A stretch of 64,000 nt of DNA, from NCBI RefSeq assembly GCF_023555375.1, contig NZ_JAJSEE010000006.1:62001-126000 (forward strand). Direction: 5' to 3'. Positions 1-10,047 of this stretch are shown piece after piece. A program made the translations under genes and the position numbers. The DNA comes from Guyparkeria hydrothermalis (GTDB lineage Bacteria > Pseudomonadota > Gammaproteobacteria > Halothiobacillales > Halothiobacillaceae). Each line of letters opens with the position of its first letter. Position 1 is the stretch's first letter. The notes beneath the pieces are model-generated. The model did no database searches and was not told the DNA's origin. It was given only the letters and a program-made list of their open reading frames with translations.

Positions 1-543
1 CTGGTCAGCATCGAGGAAATCGACCCGATCCAGGTCACCCTCTCCTACCCCGTGGACGACCCGTTTGCCGATTCGACGGCGCTCAACCCCACCCCGGAGC
101 GGACCACCCCGGCCGAGGTCGTGGGCGTCACCGGTCCCGAGGGCGAGGCGATCACCGGCGAGCTCGATTACCGCGCCTCGAGCATCGAGCGCGGCACCAA
201 CTCGATCGAGCTGCGTGGCGTGTTCGACAACCCGGGTGACGTCCTGCGCCCCAACCGTTACGTCCGCGTTCGCCTCAAGGTCGACGAGGTCAGCGACGCG
301 GTCATCATCCCCGAGACCGCCATCGGCACGGGCGCGGAGCCCAACAGCACGGTCGTTTACGTTATCGACGACGAGAACCGGGCCGACCAGCGTCGCGTGG
401 AGCTTGGCCCGATGAGCGATCAGGGCCGCATCATCCTCTCCGGCCTGGAGCCGGGTGACCGGCTGGTCATCGACGGGCTGCTCAAGGTGCGCCCGGGTGC
501 ACCGGTCGACCCGCAGGACCCGCAGCAAGGCAACGGCAACTAA
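1..543 (+). CDS. RND efflux periplasmic adaptor (membrane fusion protein), 3' part only
   Basis: The frame is open from the first base, so the gene begins upstream; 180 C-terminal residues and the TAA stop are visible. They match the beta-barrel and membrane-proximal parts of AcrA/MexA-type adaptors: a strand-rich stretch with RYVRVRLKV, then VIIPETAIG in the place of the family's conserved V-P-x-x-A segment, then GLEPGDRLVIDGLLKVRPG near the end. Such proteins join an inner-membrane RND pump to an outer-membrane channel across the periplasm. The AcrB-type pump gene follows after 74 nt, so the two are very likely one operon. No outer-membrane factor gene is visible. Signal peptide, hairpin and lipoyl parts are outside the window. 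Confidence 0.9.
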   Translation: MVSIEEIDPIQVTLSYPVDDPFADSTALNPTPERTTPAEVVGVTGPEGEAITGELDYRASSIERGTNSIELRGVFDNPGDVLRPNRYVRVRLKVDEVSDAVIIPETAIGTGAEPNSTVVYVIDDENRADQRRVELGPMSDQGRIILSGLEPGDRLVIDGLLKVRPGAPVDPQDPQQGNGN

Positions 544-617
544 AACGGCGCCTACCCGCCGCCCGTCGTAACTACCCGACCGTGACGCCCTCGTGACGAG
601 GGCACCGGAGACCATCG

Positions 618-3600
618 ATGTTTTCCAAGTTCTTCATTGACCGACCGATCTTCTCCACCGTGCTGGCGATCGTGATCATGATCGCCGGCGGGGCCGCCTT
701 CACGGGCCTGCCGGTCGAGCAGTACCCCGAGATCGTGCCGCCCGAGGTCGAGGTGCGGGCGACCTACGCCGGTGCCGACGCCAGCACACTGGCCGAATCC
801 GTGGCCGCGCCGCTCGAGCAGGCGATCAACGGCGTCGACGACATGCTCTACATGACGTCGGGCAGCTCGGATGCCGGCACGATGAACCTCTCGGTGACCT
901 TCGCCACCGGCACCGACCCCGACCAGGCGACCATCGACGTCAACAACCGCGTGCAGCGCGCCCTGCCCCAGTTGCCGCAGGAGGTGCGTGACCAGGGCGT
1001 GGTGGTGAACAAGAAGAGCAGTTCGCTGCTGATGGTCATCACCCTGATCTCGGAGAACGAGGAATTCGACACCAAGTTCCTCTCCAACTACGGCCTGATC
1101 AACATCCTCGACTCGCTCAAGCGGGTGCCCGGCATCGGCGACGCGCGCCTGTTCGGTGCGCAGGATTACTCGATTCGTGTCTGGTTCGATCCGGCGAAAC
1201 TGGCGCACTTCGATCTCACCCAGGACGACATTGCCGAGGCGATCCGTGAGCAGAACGCCCAGTTCGCTGCCGGCAAGTTCAACGACTCGCCCAACAAGGA
1301 AGGCGAGGCGTTCACCTACACCATCACCTCGCAGGGACGCTTCTCCGACGTCGAGGAATTCCAGAACATCATCCTCGCCTCCTCGGAGGACGGCGGCACA
1401 CTGCGCTTGAGCGACGTGGCCGAGGTCGAGCTCGGCTCGCAGCGTTATGGCTTCAACGCCACCTACAACGGCGCCCCCACCGTCCCGATGGGGATCTACC
1501 TCGCGCCGGGCGCCAACGCGCTTGAGACGGTCGCCCAGGTGCGCGAACGAATGGAAGAGCTGCGTGACCGCTTCCCCGGCGACATGACCTACAAGATTCC
1601 GCTCGACACCACCGACTTCGTGCGCATCTCGATCGAGGAAGTGCTCAAGGTGTTCGTCGAGGCGTTGGTGCTCGTCTCCCTGGTCATCTTCGTCTTCCTG
1701 CAGAAACCCCGTGCGACCATCGTGCCCCTGATCGCCATTCCGGTCGCCCTGATCGGCGCACTCGCCGGTTTGTACTTGAGCGGCATGTCGATCAACCTGC
1801 TGACCCTGTTCGGCTTCGTGCTGGCGATCGGCATCGTCGTGGATGACGCGATCATTGTGATCGAGAACGTCGAGCGCCTGATGCGCGAGGAGGGCTTGAA
1901 GGCCCGCGAGGCCTCGATCAAGGCGATGGAACAGGTGACGGGACCGATCGTGGCCACCACCCTGGTCCTGCTGGCCGTGTTCGTGCCGGTCGCGTTCATC
2001 CCGGGGCTGGCCGGCGAGATGTATCGCCAGTTCGCCGTCGCGCTGTCGATCTCCGTGGTGCTCTCGGGGGTGGTGGCGCTTACGCTGACCCCCTCGATGA
2101 CCGCCCTTCTCCTCAAGAATCACCAGGACAAGGAGCCGGTGCTGCCGTTCCGGATCTTCAACCGGGGTTTCGATGCCTTCCGTGACGGCTACATGAAGGT
2201 GGTGCACTTCTTCCTGGTCGCCTGGCCGATCGGGCTGTTGCTGTTCGCCGGCGTGGTGATCGCCGCGGTGGTGATGTTCCGCAGCACGCCGACGGGCCTG
2301 GTGCCGGAGGAGGACCCGGGCTACTTCATCTCGACGCTGAACCTCGACCCGGCGGCGAGCCTCGAGCGCACCGGCGAGGTGCGTGACGAGTACTCGGCTA
2401 TGATCCGCGAGAATCCGGACGTGCAGATGCAGGTCGCCTTCGCCGGCTTCGATCTGCTCGCCGGCACCCAGCGCCCCTACAAGGGCGTGGCCTTCACCCG
2501 CCTGAACGACTGGTCGGAACGTCCGGCCGAGGACCAGAGCGTCCAGGCAACGGTCAAAAAGGCGATGGGCGCGGGCACTCAGATCGAGGAAGGCATGATC
2601 ATGGCCTTCGTGCCGCCACCGATCCGGGGCATGTCGACCACCGGCGGGTTCGAGGCTTACCTGCAGCAACGCGGCTCGGCGGACGTCAAGGCGCTCGCCG
2701 AGGCGGCCAACGCCCTGGTCGCCGCCGCCAACGAACGCCCCGAACTGGCCGGCGTGCGCACTACCTTCGTCGACAACACGCCCCAGTTCCGCATGGACGT
2801 CGACCGGGAGCAGGCCTACGCGCTCGACGTCCCGGTGGCGGCGGTGTTCCGCACCATGCAGGGCACCTTCGGGACGCGTTACATCAACGACTTCACCCTG
2901 TTCGGGCGCAATTTCCAGGTCAACATGGCCGCCGATGCGGATTTCCGCGCCGACCCGCAGGACCTGGAGAACGTGTTCGTGCGCAGCGGCGACCAGCAGC
3001 TGGTACCGATCAGCTCGGTGGTGAGCCTGACTCGCACCACCGGCGCGGACGTAATCGACCGTTTCAACATCTTCCCCGCGGCCAAGATCATGGGTAACCC
3101 GGCCGAGGGCTATTCCTCCGGACAGGCCCTGACCGCGATGCAGGAGGTGGTCGACCAAACGCTTGGCGGCGGCGACTACACCCTGGGCTGGGTGGGCTCA
3201 GCCTTCCAGGAGCTTTCCAGTGGCTCGGCCGGGGCGATCGCCTTCCTCCTGGGCGTGATCATGGTCTTCCTGATCCTGGCCGCCCAGTACGAGCGCTGGT
3301 CGCTGCCCTTCGCCGTGATCACCGCCGTGCCATTCGCCGTCCTCGGCGCGCTGATCGCGATCTGGATGCGCGGACTCAACATCGACATTTACTTCCAGGT
3401 GGGCATGCTGGTACTGATCGCCATGTCGGCCAAGAACGCCATCCTGGTGGTCGAGTTTGCCTCGAAGATGCACACCGAGGATGGCCTGTCGATCAAGGAC
3501 GCCGCGCTGAAGGCGGCGCGCATTCGCTTCCGTCCGGTCATCATGACCTCGATGGCGTTCATCCTGGGCGTGCTGCCACTGGCCCTGGCCACCGGTGCGG

Positions 3601-3749
3601 GCGAGGCCGCACGAAACTCGCTCGGCACCCCCATCGTCGGCGGCATGATCCTGGCCACCTACGTCGCGATCCTGTTCATCCCGATGTTCTTCGAGCTCCT
3701 GCAGACCGGCAGCGAGAAGCTGTTCCGGCGCAAACACGCACCGACCTGA
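618..3749 (+). CDS. AcrB-type (HAE1) RND multidrug efflux permease
   Basis: This 1043-residue protein has the full length of AcrB/MexB. It uses proton influx to expel hydrophobic or amphiphilic compounds through a tripartite pump. It begins with the typical MFSKFFIDRPIFSTVLAI. Transmembrane segment 4 carries the paired aspartates of the proton relay (VVDDAI, D409-D410), and segment 10 carries the partner lysine (SAKNAILVVEF, K939). The start is the ATG at 618, with GGAG at 607-610. It follows the adaptor gene by 74 nt. The methyltransferase gene begins 16 nt after its stop. Substrates cannot be read from sequence. A long antisense reading frame over this gene is a codon-bias shadow. Confidence 0.96.
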   Translation: MFSKFFIDRPIFSTVLAIVIMIAGGAAFTGLPVEQYPEIVPPEVEVRATYAGADASTLAESVAAPLEQAINGVDDMLYMTSGSSDAGTMNLSVTFATGTDPDQATIDVNNRVQRALPQLPQEVRDQGVVVNKKSSSLLMVITLISENEEFDTKFLSNYGLINILDSLKRVPGIGDARLFGAQDYSIRVWFDPAKLAHFDLTQDDIAEAIREQNAQFAAGKFNDSPNKEGEAFTYTITSQGRFSDVEEFQNIILASSEDGGTLRLSDVAEVELGSQRYGFNATYNGAPTVPMGIYLAPGANALETVAQVRERMEELRDRFPGDMTYKIPLDTTDFVRISIEEVLKVFVEALVLVSLVIFVFLQKPRATIVPLIAIPVALIGALAGLYLSGMSINLLTLFGFVLAIGIVVDDAIIVIENVERLMREEGLKAREASIKAMEQVTGPIVATTLVLLAVFVPVAFIPGLAGEMYRQFAVALSISVVLSGVVALTLTPSMTALLLKNHQDKEPVLPFRIFNRGFDAFRDGYMKVVHFFLVAWPIGLLLFAGVVIAAVVMFRSTPTGLVPEEDPGYFISTLNLDPAASLERTGEVRDEYSAMIRENPDVQMQVAFAGFDLLAGTQRPYKGVAFTRLNDWSERPAEDQSVQATVKKAMGAGTQIEEGMIMAFVPPPIRGMSTTGGFEAYLQQRGSADVKALAEAANALVAAANERPELAGVRTTFVDNTPQFRMDVDREQAYALDVPVAAVFRTMQGTFGTRYINDFTLFGRNFQVNMAADADFRADPQDLENVFVRSGDQQLVPISSVVSLTRTTGADVIDRFNIFPAAKIMGNPAEGYSSGQALTAMQEVVDQTLGGGDYTLGWVGSAFQELSSGSAGAIAFLLGVIMVFLILAAQYERWSLPFAVITAVPFAVLGALIAIWMRGLNIDIYFQVGMLVLIAMSAKNAILVVEFASKMHTEDGLSIKDAALKAARIRFRPVIMTSMAFILGVLPLALATGAGEAARNSLGTPIVGGMILATYVAILFIPMFFELLQTGSEKLFRRKHAPT

Positions 3750-3765
3750 TCGGAGGTAGACGGTC

Positions 3766-4284
3766 ATGAACGCCACGGAATCGAGATGGGTCCCGCTCGC
3801 TCATTCGGGTCGACGCGGCGCACCGGCGCGCGGTCGACTTTGGGTGCGGCTCACCATCACCGATGGCGTACTCACCGGCATGCGGGTCGGGGATGACGAC
3901 AACGTCGAACCGCACGACACCCTGCCCTCCGCGTATGCCGACGTCGTGGAGGCATTGAAGGGTTGGGGCACATCAGGCGGCAAGCCCACCGACTGGACCG
4001 CTCATCCGGGCTTTCCCCCATCGGGCACGGCCTTTCAGCGCGCGGTATGGGCCGCGCTGTGTCAGGTGCCGTGGGGCGAGTCGGTGGGTTACGGTGAACT
4101 GGCGCGTCGGGTTGGCCGTCCGGGCGCGGCGCGGGCAGTCGGTCAGGCGGTGGGCGCCAACCCCTGGGCTCCGCTTGTCCCCTGCCATCGGGTCCTGGCC
4201 GCCGGGCAACGCCTCGGCGGTTACGCGCAGGGCACACGCATCAAGTCGCGTTTGCTCTCGCTCGAGGACATCGACTACCGCTGA
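3766..4284 (+). CDS. ogt: Methylated-DNA-[protein]-cysteine S-methyltransferase
   Basis: The protein has 172 residues, normal for Ogt/AGT. It repairs O6-alkylguanine by moving the alkyl group to its own cysteine, once per molecule. The active-site motif PCHRVL is present with the acceptor at C140, preceded by GTAFQRAVWAALCQVPWGE, the DNA-binding domain core of the family. The N-terminal 80 residues are weakly conserved, as is usual. The start is the ATG at 3766 with a strong GGAGGT ribosome site at 3752-3757. It lies 16 nt after the RND pump gene and may be co-transcribed with it, and it converges on rarA. The choice of ogt over ada-type naming rests on the absence of an Ada N-terminal domain. 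Confidence 0.93.
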   Translation: MNATESRWVPLAHSGRRGAPARGRLWVRLTITDGVLTGMRVGDDDNVEPHDTLPSAYADVVEALKGWGTSGGKPTDWTAHPGFPPSGTAFQRAVWAALCQVPWGESVGYGELARRVGRPGAARAVGQAVGANPWAPLVPCHRVLAAGQRLGGYAQGTRIKSRLLSLEDIDYR

Positions 4285-4300
4285 GGCCCGTCGGCGAACC

Positions 4301-5746
4301 CTAGTCGTCCGATGCGGTGTCGGCCTTGCCCGGCCGGCGACGGTCGGGGGCCTGCTCGTCGAGCTCCGCCCAGTAGCGCATCCGCTCGGCGATGCTGCGT
4401 TCGAGGCCACGCTCAACTGGCTGGTAGAAGCGTTGTCCGACCAGCCCGTCCGGCAAGTAGGTCTCGCCGGCGGCGTAGGCATCGGGCTCGTCGTGGGCAT
4501 AACGGTAGCCCTTGCCCCATCCCTCGCGCTCCATCAGGGCCGTCGGGGCGTTGCGCAGGTGCATCGGCACCGGGTCGGTGCCGCGTTGCCTGACGGTCGC
4601 CAACAGCGCGTTGTGCGCGGTGTAGACCGCGTTGCTCTTGGGCGCCACGGCCAGGTACATGGCCGCCTGGGTCAGCATCAGCTCCCCCTCGGGCACGCCG
4701 AGACGGTCGAAGGCCGTCCAGGCATCCAGCGCCATGGTCAGGGCGCGGGGGTCGGCATTGCCGATGTCCTCGGAGGCGATCCGCACCAGGCGACGCGCCA
4801 GGTAGGACGGGTCCGCTCCGCCGTCGAGCATGCGCAGCAACCAGTAGGCGCCGGCGTCCGGGTTCGAGCCACGAATCGCCTTGTGCATGGCGGAAATCTG
4901 GTCGTAGAATTCGTCACCGCCCTGGTCGAAACGCCTCGGTGACTGGGTCAGCAACGCCTCGAGCGTCTCCTCGCCCACCTCCCGGGCCTCGCCGCCCTCG
5001 GTGTCGGCGGCCAGCTGCGCGGCAAGTTCCAGCAAGGTGAGCAGGCGGCGCGCATCGCCGTCGGCCGCGGCCACCAACCGGTTGGCGATCGCCGGCTGCA
5101 TCAGCAGCGGCAGGCCACCGGTGGTCTCCTTGACGCCCTCGGGATGGGTCAATGCCCGCTCGAGCAAGGCATGCATGGCCGCATCGTCAAGCGACTGCAG
5201 CCGGTACACGCGCAAGCGCGAGAGCAACGCGTTATTCAGCGAGAAGGACGGATTCTCGGTGGTCGCGCCGACCAGAACCAGGACGCCCCGTTCGACCGAT
5301 GGCAGCAACTGATCCTGCTGGGTCTTGTTGAAGCGATGGATCTCGTCGAGGAACAGGACCGTCAGCCGCCCCGCCGATTGGCGGCGGTCGCGGGCCGACT
5401 GGATCACCGCACGAAGCTCCTTCACCCCCGCCTCGACCGCCGACATGTAGACGATCTCGGCTTTCAGGCGTTCGGCATACAGCCCGGCCAACGTGGTCTT
5501 GCCCACGCCGGGCGGCCCCCAGAGCAGGCAGGAATGCGCCTGGCCCTTTTCCATGGCCACCCGCAACGGCGCGGAGTCACCGACCACGCGCACCTGACCG
5601 GCGAACTCCTCGATCCGGCGTGGCCGCAACCGGTCGGCCAGCGGGCGGTAGACCGATGACGCGTGACGATCCGCGCCACCCGAGCCGTCCACCGACGGCG
5701 ACTCGCCGCTCGAGAACAGGTCGTCCTGCGGGGTCACTTCGCTCAC
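4301..5746 (-). CDS. rarA: Replication-associated recombination protein A (AAA+ ATPase)
   Basis: This is a 481-residue clamp-loader-like AAA+ ATPase of the RarA/MgsA/Mgs1/WRNIP1 family. It acts at stalled replication forks. Visible motifs are Walker [10 protein letters not shown], Walker [12 protein letters not shown], and sensor 1 [18 protein letters not shown]. The MgsA C-terminal tetramerisation part is present ([20 protein letters not shown]). The N-terminal 30 residues are poorly conserved. The start is GTG at 5746; a second GTG three codons on is possible. It is the last gene of the ftsK-lolA-rarA run, which is common in gammaproteobacteria, and begins 28 nt after lolA. Confidence 0.95.
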   Translation of the reverse strand: MSEVTPQDDLFSSGESPSVDGSGGADRHASSVYRPLADRLRPRRIEEFAGQVRVVGDSAPLRVAMEKGQAHSCLLWGPPGVGKTTLAGLYAERLKAEIVYMSAVEAGVKELRAVIQSARDRRQSAGRLTVLFLDEIHRFNKTQQDQLLPSVERGVLVLVGATTENPSFSLNNALLSRLRVYRLQSLDDAAMHALLERALTHPEGVKETTGGLPLLMQPAIANRLVAAADGDARRLLTLLELAAQLAADTEGGEAREVGEETLEALLTQSPRRFDQGGDEFYDQISAMHKAIRGSNPDAGAYWLLRMLDGGADPSYLARRLVRIASEDIGNADPRALTMALDAWTAFDRLGVPEGELMLTQAAMYLAVAPKSNAVYTAHNALLATVRQRGTDPVPMHLRNAPTALMEREGWGKGYRYAHDEPDAYAAGETYLPDGLVGQRFYQPVERGLERSIAERMRYWAELDEQAPDRRRPGKADTASDD

Positions 5747-5774
5747 CGCTTGTCCGTGCCGTGAAGGGACGGCA

Positions 5775-6443
5775 TCACTGGATCGCGGGCGGCTCGCGCG
5801 CCTCGACCACGTCGACCCCCTCCGGGGCCTCGAAGCGAAAGCGTGACTCGTCGACCGGCTGGTTGAAACGTCGCGACTCGAAGGTCACGCGAGTGGTCTG
5901 ATCGAGCTGATCGATGAAACGCATCTCGCGGATGCCGCGGTCGTCCACCCCAAGCAGCACTTCCCGAAAATCCCCCTCCTCGGCGCGCGGACGCAGCGCA
6001 AACCAGCTCAAACCGCCCTCGCTTTCCAGGTGGCGAATCCGAAACACCTCATCGACGGGCCGTTCGCCGGTCAGGATCGCGATGGGGGCGCCTTCCGTGG
6101 CGGCGAGTGGCGAGCGGCTGGCCTGACGCAGATCCGGCTCGTAGACCCAGAGCGTGCCGTCGTTCGCGATCAGTTCCTGCACGTAGGGGGTTTCGTAACG
6201 CCAGAAGAATTGCCCCGGACGCCGCAGCACGAAACGGCCGGCGGATTCACGGCGCACCTGCCCCTGGGCGTCACGACGTTCCTGTCGGAAGTCGGCGGCC
6301 AGTGTCTCGATACCACTGAGCTGCTCGACCAGTGCGTCAACCGACTCGGCCGGCGCGGCGGGAGCCAATGTGGTCACGAGCAAGCTGCCGACAAACGCCA
6401 TCGTGGCAAGGACGCCGCTTTGGCGGGGAATGACTCTGTTCAT
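5775..6443 (-). CDS. lolA: Outer-membrane lipoprotein carrier LolA
   Basis: The 222-residue product is the periplasmic chaperone that takes lipoproteins from the LolCDE exporter and hands them to LolB. A signal peptide covers roughly residues 1-33, ending near APAAPA. The mature part shows the family pattern: ETLAADFRQERRDAQG, then RRPGQFFWRYETPY, then NDGTLWVYEPDLRQ. The gene lies between ftsK and rarA on the same strand, the usual gammaproteobacterial order. The start is ATG at 6443 with GGTGAT upstream. LolB and LolCDE are not in the window. Confidence 0.94.
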   Translation of the reverse strand: MNRVIPRQSGVLATMAFVGSLLVTTLAPAAPAESVDALVEQLSGIETLAADFRQERRDAQGQVRRESAGRFVLRRPGQFFWRYETPYVQELIANDGTLWVYEPDLRQASRSPLAATEGAPIAILTGERPVDEVFRIRHLESEGGLSWFALRPRAEEGDFREVLLGVDDRGIREMRFIDQLDQTTRVTFESRRFNQPVDESRFRFEAPEGVDVVEAREPPAIQ

Positions 6444-6530
6444 GGATCACCAGTTCGTGGATGGGACCGGTTCGACGAATCCCGTGGGCGTCGGTTCCGG
6501 CCCGGTTGGCAACACGGAGGTGTGCCGTGG

Positions 6531-8867
6531 CTATTTGGGTGGTGGCGGGGCCAGGACTTCCCGACTGCCGTTGGCGCCCAGTTCGCCGACCACGCCATCG
6601 GCCTCCATCTGCTCGACCAGGCGCGCCGACCGGTTGTAACCGATCTTCAGGCGACGCTGGACGTAGGAGATCGACGCCTTGCGCGATTCGGTGACGATGG
6701 CGACGGCCTGATCGTAGAGCTCGTCGATCTCCTCGCCATCCGCCCGGACTGGCTTTTCGCCCGGCAGGGTAACGTTCGCCGCGGTGGTCTCGGACAGCAC
6801 CTCGTCGACGTACTCCGGTTCGCCAAGTGTCTTGAGTGCCTCGACCACCCGGTGGACCTCGTCGTCGCCGACGAACGCCCCATGCACGCGCATGGGCATG
6901 CCGCTACCCGGCGGCAGGTAGAGCATGTCGCCGTGCCCGAGCAGGTGCTCGGCCCCCATCTGGTCGAGGATGGTGCGCGAATCGACCTTGGACGAGACCT
7001 GGAAGGCGATGCGAGTGGGGATGTTTGCCTTGATCAACCCCGTGATCACGTCCACCGACGGACGCTGGGTGGCAAGGATCAGGTGGATGCCGGCGGCGCG
7101 CGCCTTCTGGGCCAGGCGAGCGATCAGCTCCTCCACCTTCTTGCCGACCACCATCATCATGTCGGCAAACTCGTCGACCACGATGACCAGGTACGGCATC
7201 GGCTCGAGGGTCGGCGGCGGCAGGTCCGGGTCGAAGGCCTGGGCGTGGTCGTAGAACGGGTCCTTGATGGGTTCACCGCGGGCGATCGCCTCGCGGATCT
7301 TCTCGTTCGCCCCGGCGATATTGCGCACACCGAGCTTGGCCATCAGCCGGTAGCGACGCTCCATCTCGCCCACCGCCCACCGCAGTGCGTTGGACGCCTC
7401 CTTCATGTCGGTGACCACCGGTGCGAGCAAGTGACCGATGCCCTCGTAGACCGACAGCTCGAGCATCTTCGGGTCGATCAGGATCAACCGCACTTCCTCG
7501 GCCGTCGCCTTGTAGAGCAGGCTCAGGATCATGGCGTTGACCCCGACCGATTTGCCCGAGCCGGTGGTGCCCGCCACCAAGAGGTGCGGCATGCGGGCGA
7601 GATCGGCCATGATCGGCTCGCCACCGATGTCCTTGCCGAGCGCCACGGTCAACGGCGAGCGGGCCTCGCGGTACCGGCGGGATTCCAGCAGCTCGCGCAA
7701 GGCGATGATCTCGCGCGAGGTATTGGGAATCTCGAGACCCACGGTCGATTTGCCGGGGATCACCTCGACCACGCGCACCGAGACGATCGACAGCGCGCGC
7801 GCCAGGTCCTTGGCGAGGTTCGAGATCTGGCTGACCTTGACCCCGGGCGCGGGCTGGAGCTCGAAGCGGGTAATGACCGGGCCGGGGTGTGCCGCGACCA
7901 CCTCCACCGACACGCCGAATTCGGACAGGCGCGCCTCGATCACCTCGGACATGCGCTGCAGGTCGTCCTTGTCGAAGCCACTGCTCTGCTGCACCGGCCG
8001 ATCGAGCAGCTCCAGTATCGGCTTGCCATCGGCGGTGCCAAGTTCCGGCTGGGGTGGCGTCGACGACTTCTTCTTGGTCGAGGTGACCGACGGGGTTGGC
8101 GCCGGCTTGGGGGCAGGAGGCGTCTTCGCCTTGGGTTTCGGCCGGTTTTCCGGCGGGGCGGCCTTCTTGCGCCGCTGCTCGACCTCTTCGTAGCTGGCCC
8201 CGACCTCCGGGATCGGCGCCGGACCCGGACGGCGTGACAGCGGCAGGCGCGCCACGATCCACGCGCCGATCGCGCGCAGGCCATTGGCAAGGCGCAACAG
8301 CGTTCCCCCGATCAGGTCGAACAGGGCAAACCACGACAGGCCCGTCGTGGCCGATACCCCGAGCATGGTGAGACCGAGTAGCACCAGCGTGCTGCCAAGT
8401 GCCCCAAGCATGCGCACCATGCCCTCGGCGAGCACCAGCCCGAGCACCCCCCCCGCGGACAGGCCGCTGGGCGCGGCGAGTGGCTCGTGATTGATCGAGG
8501 CCAGCACGCTCACGCACAGCACCAGGAGCAAGACCCCCAGCCACTGGATGGCAAACGGCAGGTCGGCCCAAGGCTGAGCCTGGCGGGCGCGTCGAAAGGT
8601 ACGCCACAACAGCGGCAACAGCGCCGGCACCAGCATGTAGGCGCCGAATCCCACCAGGTAACGCGCGCCGTCGGCCACCCAGGCCCCAACGAGCCCGGCG
8701 GCGTTGTGTATCTCGCCGCTTCCGGTGACGCTGAATCCGGGATCGCCCGGGTGGTAGCTGAGCAAGGCCAGCAGATAGACGCCCAGCAAGAGCGCCACGA
8801 CCAGCAGGGCCAGCTCGAGCAGGGCGAGCTGGGGGCGGAAGATCGCGGGCTTGGTCATTCCGGGCAT
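6531..8867 (-). CDS. ftsK: DNA translocase FtsK
   Basis: The 778-residue protein has four N-terminal membrane helices (about residues 15-175), a short Pro/Lys-rich linker (about 220-280), and a RecA-like motor. Walker A is [12 protein letters not shown] and Walker B is [15 protein letters not shown] winged-helix gamma domain that reads chromosomal KOPS sites closes the protein ([21 protein letters not shown]). It pumps DNA through the closing septum and supports dimer resolution at dif. The linker is much shorter than in E. coli FtsK, as in many bacteria. The start is ATG at 8867; an alternative ATG lies at 8858, and neither has a clear ribosome site. The lolA gene follows after 87 nt. Confidence 0.96.
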   Translation of the reverse strand: MPGMTKPAIFRPQLALLELALLVVALLLGVYLLALLSYHPGDPGFSVTGSGEIHNAAGLVGAWVADGARYLVGFGAYMLVPALLPLLWRTFRRARQAQPWADLPFAIQWLGVLLLVLCVSVLASINHEPLAAPSGLSAGGVLGLVLAEGMVRMLGALGSTLVLLGLTMLGVSATTGLSWFALFDLIGGTLLRLANGLRAIGAWIVARLPLSRRPGPAPIPEVGASYEEVEQRRKKAAPPENRPKPKAKTPPAPKPAPTPSVTSTKKKSSTPPQPELGTADGKPILELLDRPVQQSSGFDKDDLQRMSEVIEARLSEFGVSVEVVAAHPGPVITRFELQPAPGVKVSQISNLAKDLARALSIVSVRVVEVIPGKSTVGLEIPNTSREIIALRELLESRRYREARSPLTVALGKDIGGEPIMADLARMPHLLVAGTTGSGKSVGVNAMILSLLYKATAEEVRLILIDPKMLELSVYEGIGHLLAPVVTDMKEASNALRWAVGEMERRYRLMAKLGVRNIAGANEKIREAIARGEPIKDPFYDHAQAFDPDLPPPTLEPMPYLVIVVDEFADMMMVVGKKVEELIARLAQKARAAGIHLILATQRPSVDVITGLIKANIPTRIAFQVSSKVDSRTILDQMGAEHLLGHGDMLYLPPGSGMPMRVHGAFVGDDEVHRVVEALKTLGEPEYVDEVLSETTAANVTLPGEKPVRADGEEIDELYDQAVAIVTESRKASISYVQRRLKIGYNRSARLVEQMEADGVVGELGANGSREVLAPPPPK

Positions 8868-9105
8868 CTGAATGGGCCTATCTTTAATTCAGTCAATGGC
8901 TTACTTGCGGTTCTTATAGTATTGGATCGAGTCGCGATCATACCAAGCCGACATTCCCCCTGCCAACCGCCCGATTGGAGCCAGCGAGCAGCACACCCTA
9001 AGGGGGGCGATGGCCCGTGAATCCGCCCTGAGACAACGAAACACGTCCGCTAAGATGGGAGAGGCCTGAACCGCATCGCACCACCCAAACCGAATGGACC
9101 GCAGC

Positions 9106-9507
9106 ATGAATAACGAACCCGATCTCTGGCGCGACAAGCTCAGCGAGGAACAATACCGCGTCTGCCGGCTCGGCGGCACCGAAGCGCCCTGGTCCGGGGC
9201 CCTGAACGACGAAAAGCGCCCGGGGCGCTTCGACTGCGTCTGCTGTGGGTCAACGCTGTTCGTCAGTGATGCCAAGTTCGATTCCGGCTCCGGTTGGCCA
9301 AGCTTTTTCCAGCCGGCCGGCATGGAGGCAATCGTAGAGCGTCGTGATACCAGCCACGGCATGATCCGCACCGAAGTGCTCTGTGCCAACTGCAACGCCC
9401 ACCTGGGGCACGTGTTCGAGGATGGACCGCGCCCGACCGGCCTGCGTTACTGCATCAACAGCGTCTGCCTGGATTTCGTACCGAGCGAGGGCGAATCCGC
9501 TACTTGA
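9106..9507 (+). CDS. msrB: Peptide-methionine (R)-S-oxide reductase MsrB
   Basis: The enzyme of 133 residues reduces methionine-R-sulfoxide in proteins. Two CxxC pairs bind structural zinc (CVCC and CANC). The catalytic cysteine lies in [11 protein letters not shown], and the signature [14 protein letters not shown] precedes it. The N-terminal [13 protein letters not shown] is typical. I chose the ATG at 9106; an in-frame ATG four codons earlier at 9094 has no better ribosome site. The last 8 nt overlap the 3' end of sspB on the other strand. Upstream, TAAGAT at 9051-9056 could be a -10 box, without a convincing -35. Confidence 0.94.
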   Translation: MNNEPDLWRDKLSEEQYRVCRLGGTEAPWSGALNDEKRPGRFDCVCCGSTLFVSDAKFDSGSGWPSFFQPAGMEAIVERRDTSHGMIRTEVLCANCNAHLGHVFEDGPRPTGLRYCINSVCLDFVPSEGESAT

Positions 9508-10045
9508 CCACCCGCAGGCTGGGACCGCCCTTGCCTCCCCCGGAGGGCGAGGTGGGAGGCGGATCGTCATCTGGCCCCTCATCGCTCGAGCCGCGCGTCG
9601 AGGAGCCCGAGGTCGACTTGTCGGACTCGCCGTCCTCGCCACCGGGCACGGCGCGCAATTGCGGCCGCCCCTTCCCCTCGGTCTTGGGTGCCGGCGCCCC
9701 TTCGCGGTCGTCGGCCGACTGCGGGAAGGTTTCCTCCGGCTCGTCCGGGAACGTCGCCCCCTGCCCCGAATCGCGATCGACGATCGCCCGGACCGCGTGC
9801 ATCGGCACGAATACCCGCTCCGGCTGACCGCCAAAGCGCGCCTCGAACGAGATGCCCACGCGGTCCATGTGGAAGTCGCGCACGGCCGACGGGCTGATGT
9901 TGAGCTGGATGTGACCGTCCTCGACGAACTGGGTCGGCACCATCACCTCGGGCGCGTCGGCGTTCACGACCAGGTGCGGCACGTGCCCCTGGTCGAGGAT
10001 CCAGTCATAGAAGGCGGGAACAAGATAGGGACGCTTGGAGAGCAT
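9500..10045 (-). CDS. sspB: ClpXP specificity-enhancing factor SspB
   Basis: This adaptor delivers ssrA-tagged proteins to ClpXP. Residues 1-110 form the substrate-binding domain ([33 protein letters not shown]). After that comes a flexible Gly/Ser/Asp/Pro-rich tail ending in GGPSLRVVK, which matches the ClpX-tethering XB motif of E. coli SspB. A second XB-like stretch, [10 protein letters not shown], sits inside the tail near residue 130, which is unusual. The total of 181 residues is slightly longer than E. coli SspB because of the longer tail. It begins 2 nt after the sspA stop codon, so the two are translationally linked, and its 3' end overlaps msrB. Confidence 0.95.
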   Translation of the reverse strand: MLSKRPYLVPAFYDWILDQGHVPHLVVNADAPEVMVPTQFVEDGHIQLNISPSAVRDFHMDRVGISFEARFGGQPERVFVPMHAVRAIVDRDSGQGATFPDEPEETFPQSADDREGAPAPKTEGKGRPQLRAVPGGEDGESDKSTSGSSTRGSSDEGPDDDPPPTSPSGGGKGGPSLRVVK

Positions 10046-10047
10046 GA

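Noticed and set aside
552-3158. 868-codon open frame antisense to the first RND pump
   Set aside because: It lies wholly within the pump gene, has His/Asp/Arg/Gly-rich composition typical of reversed GC-rich codons, and lacks any domain or ribosome site.
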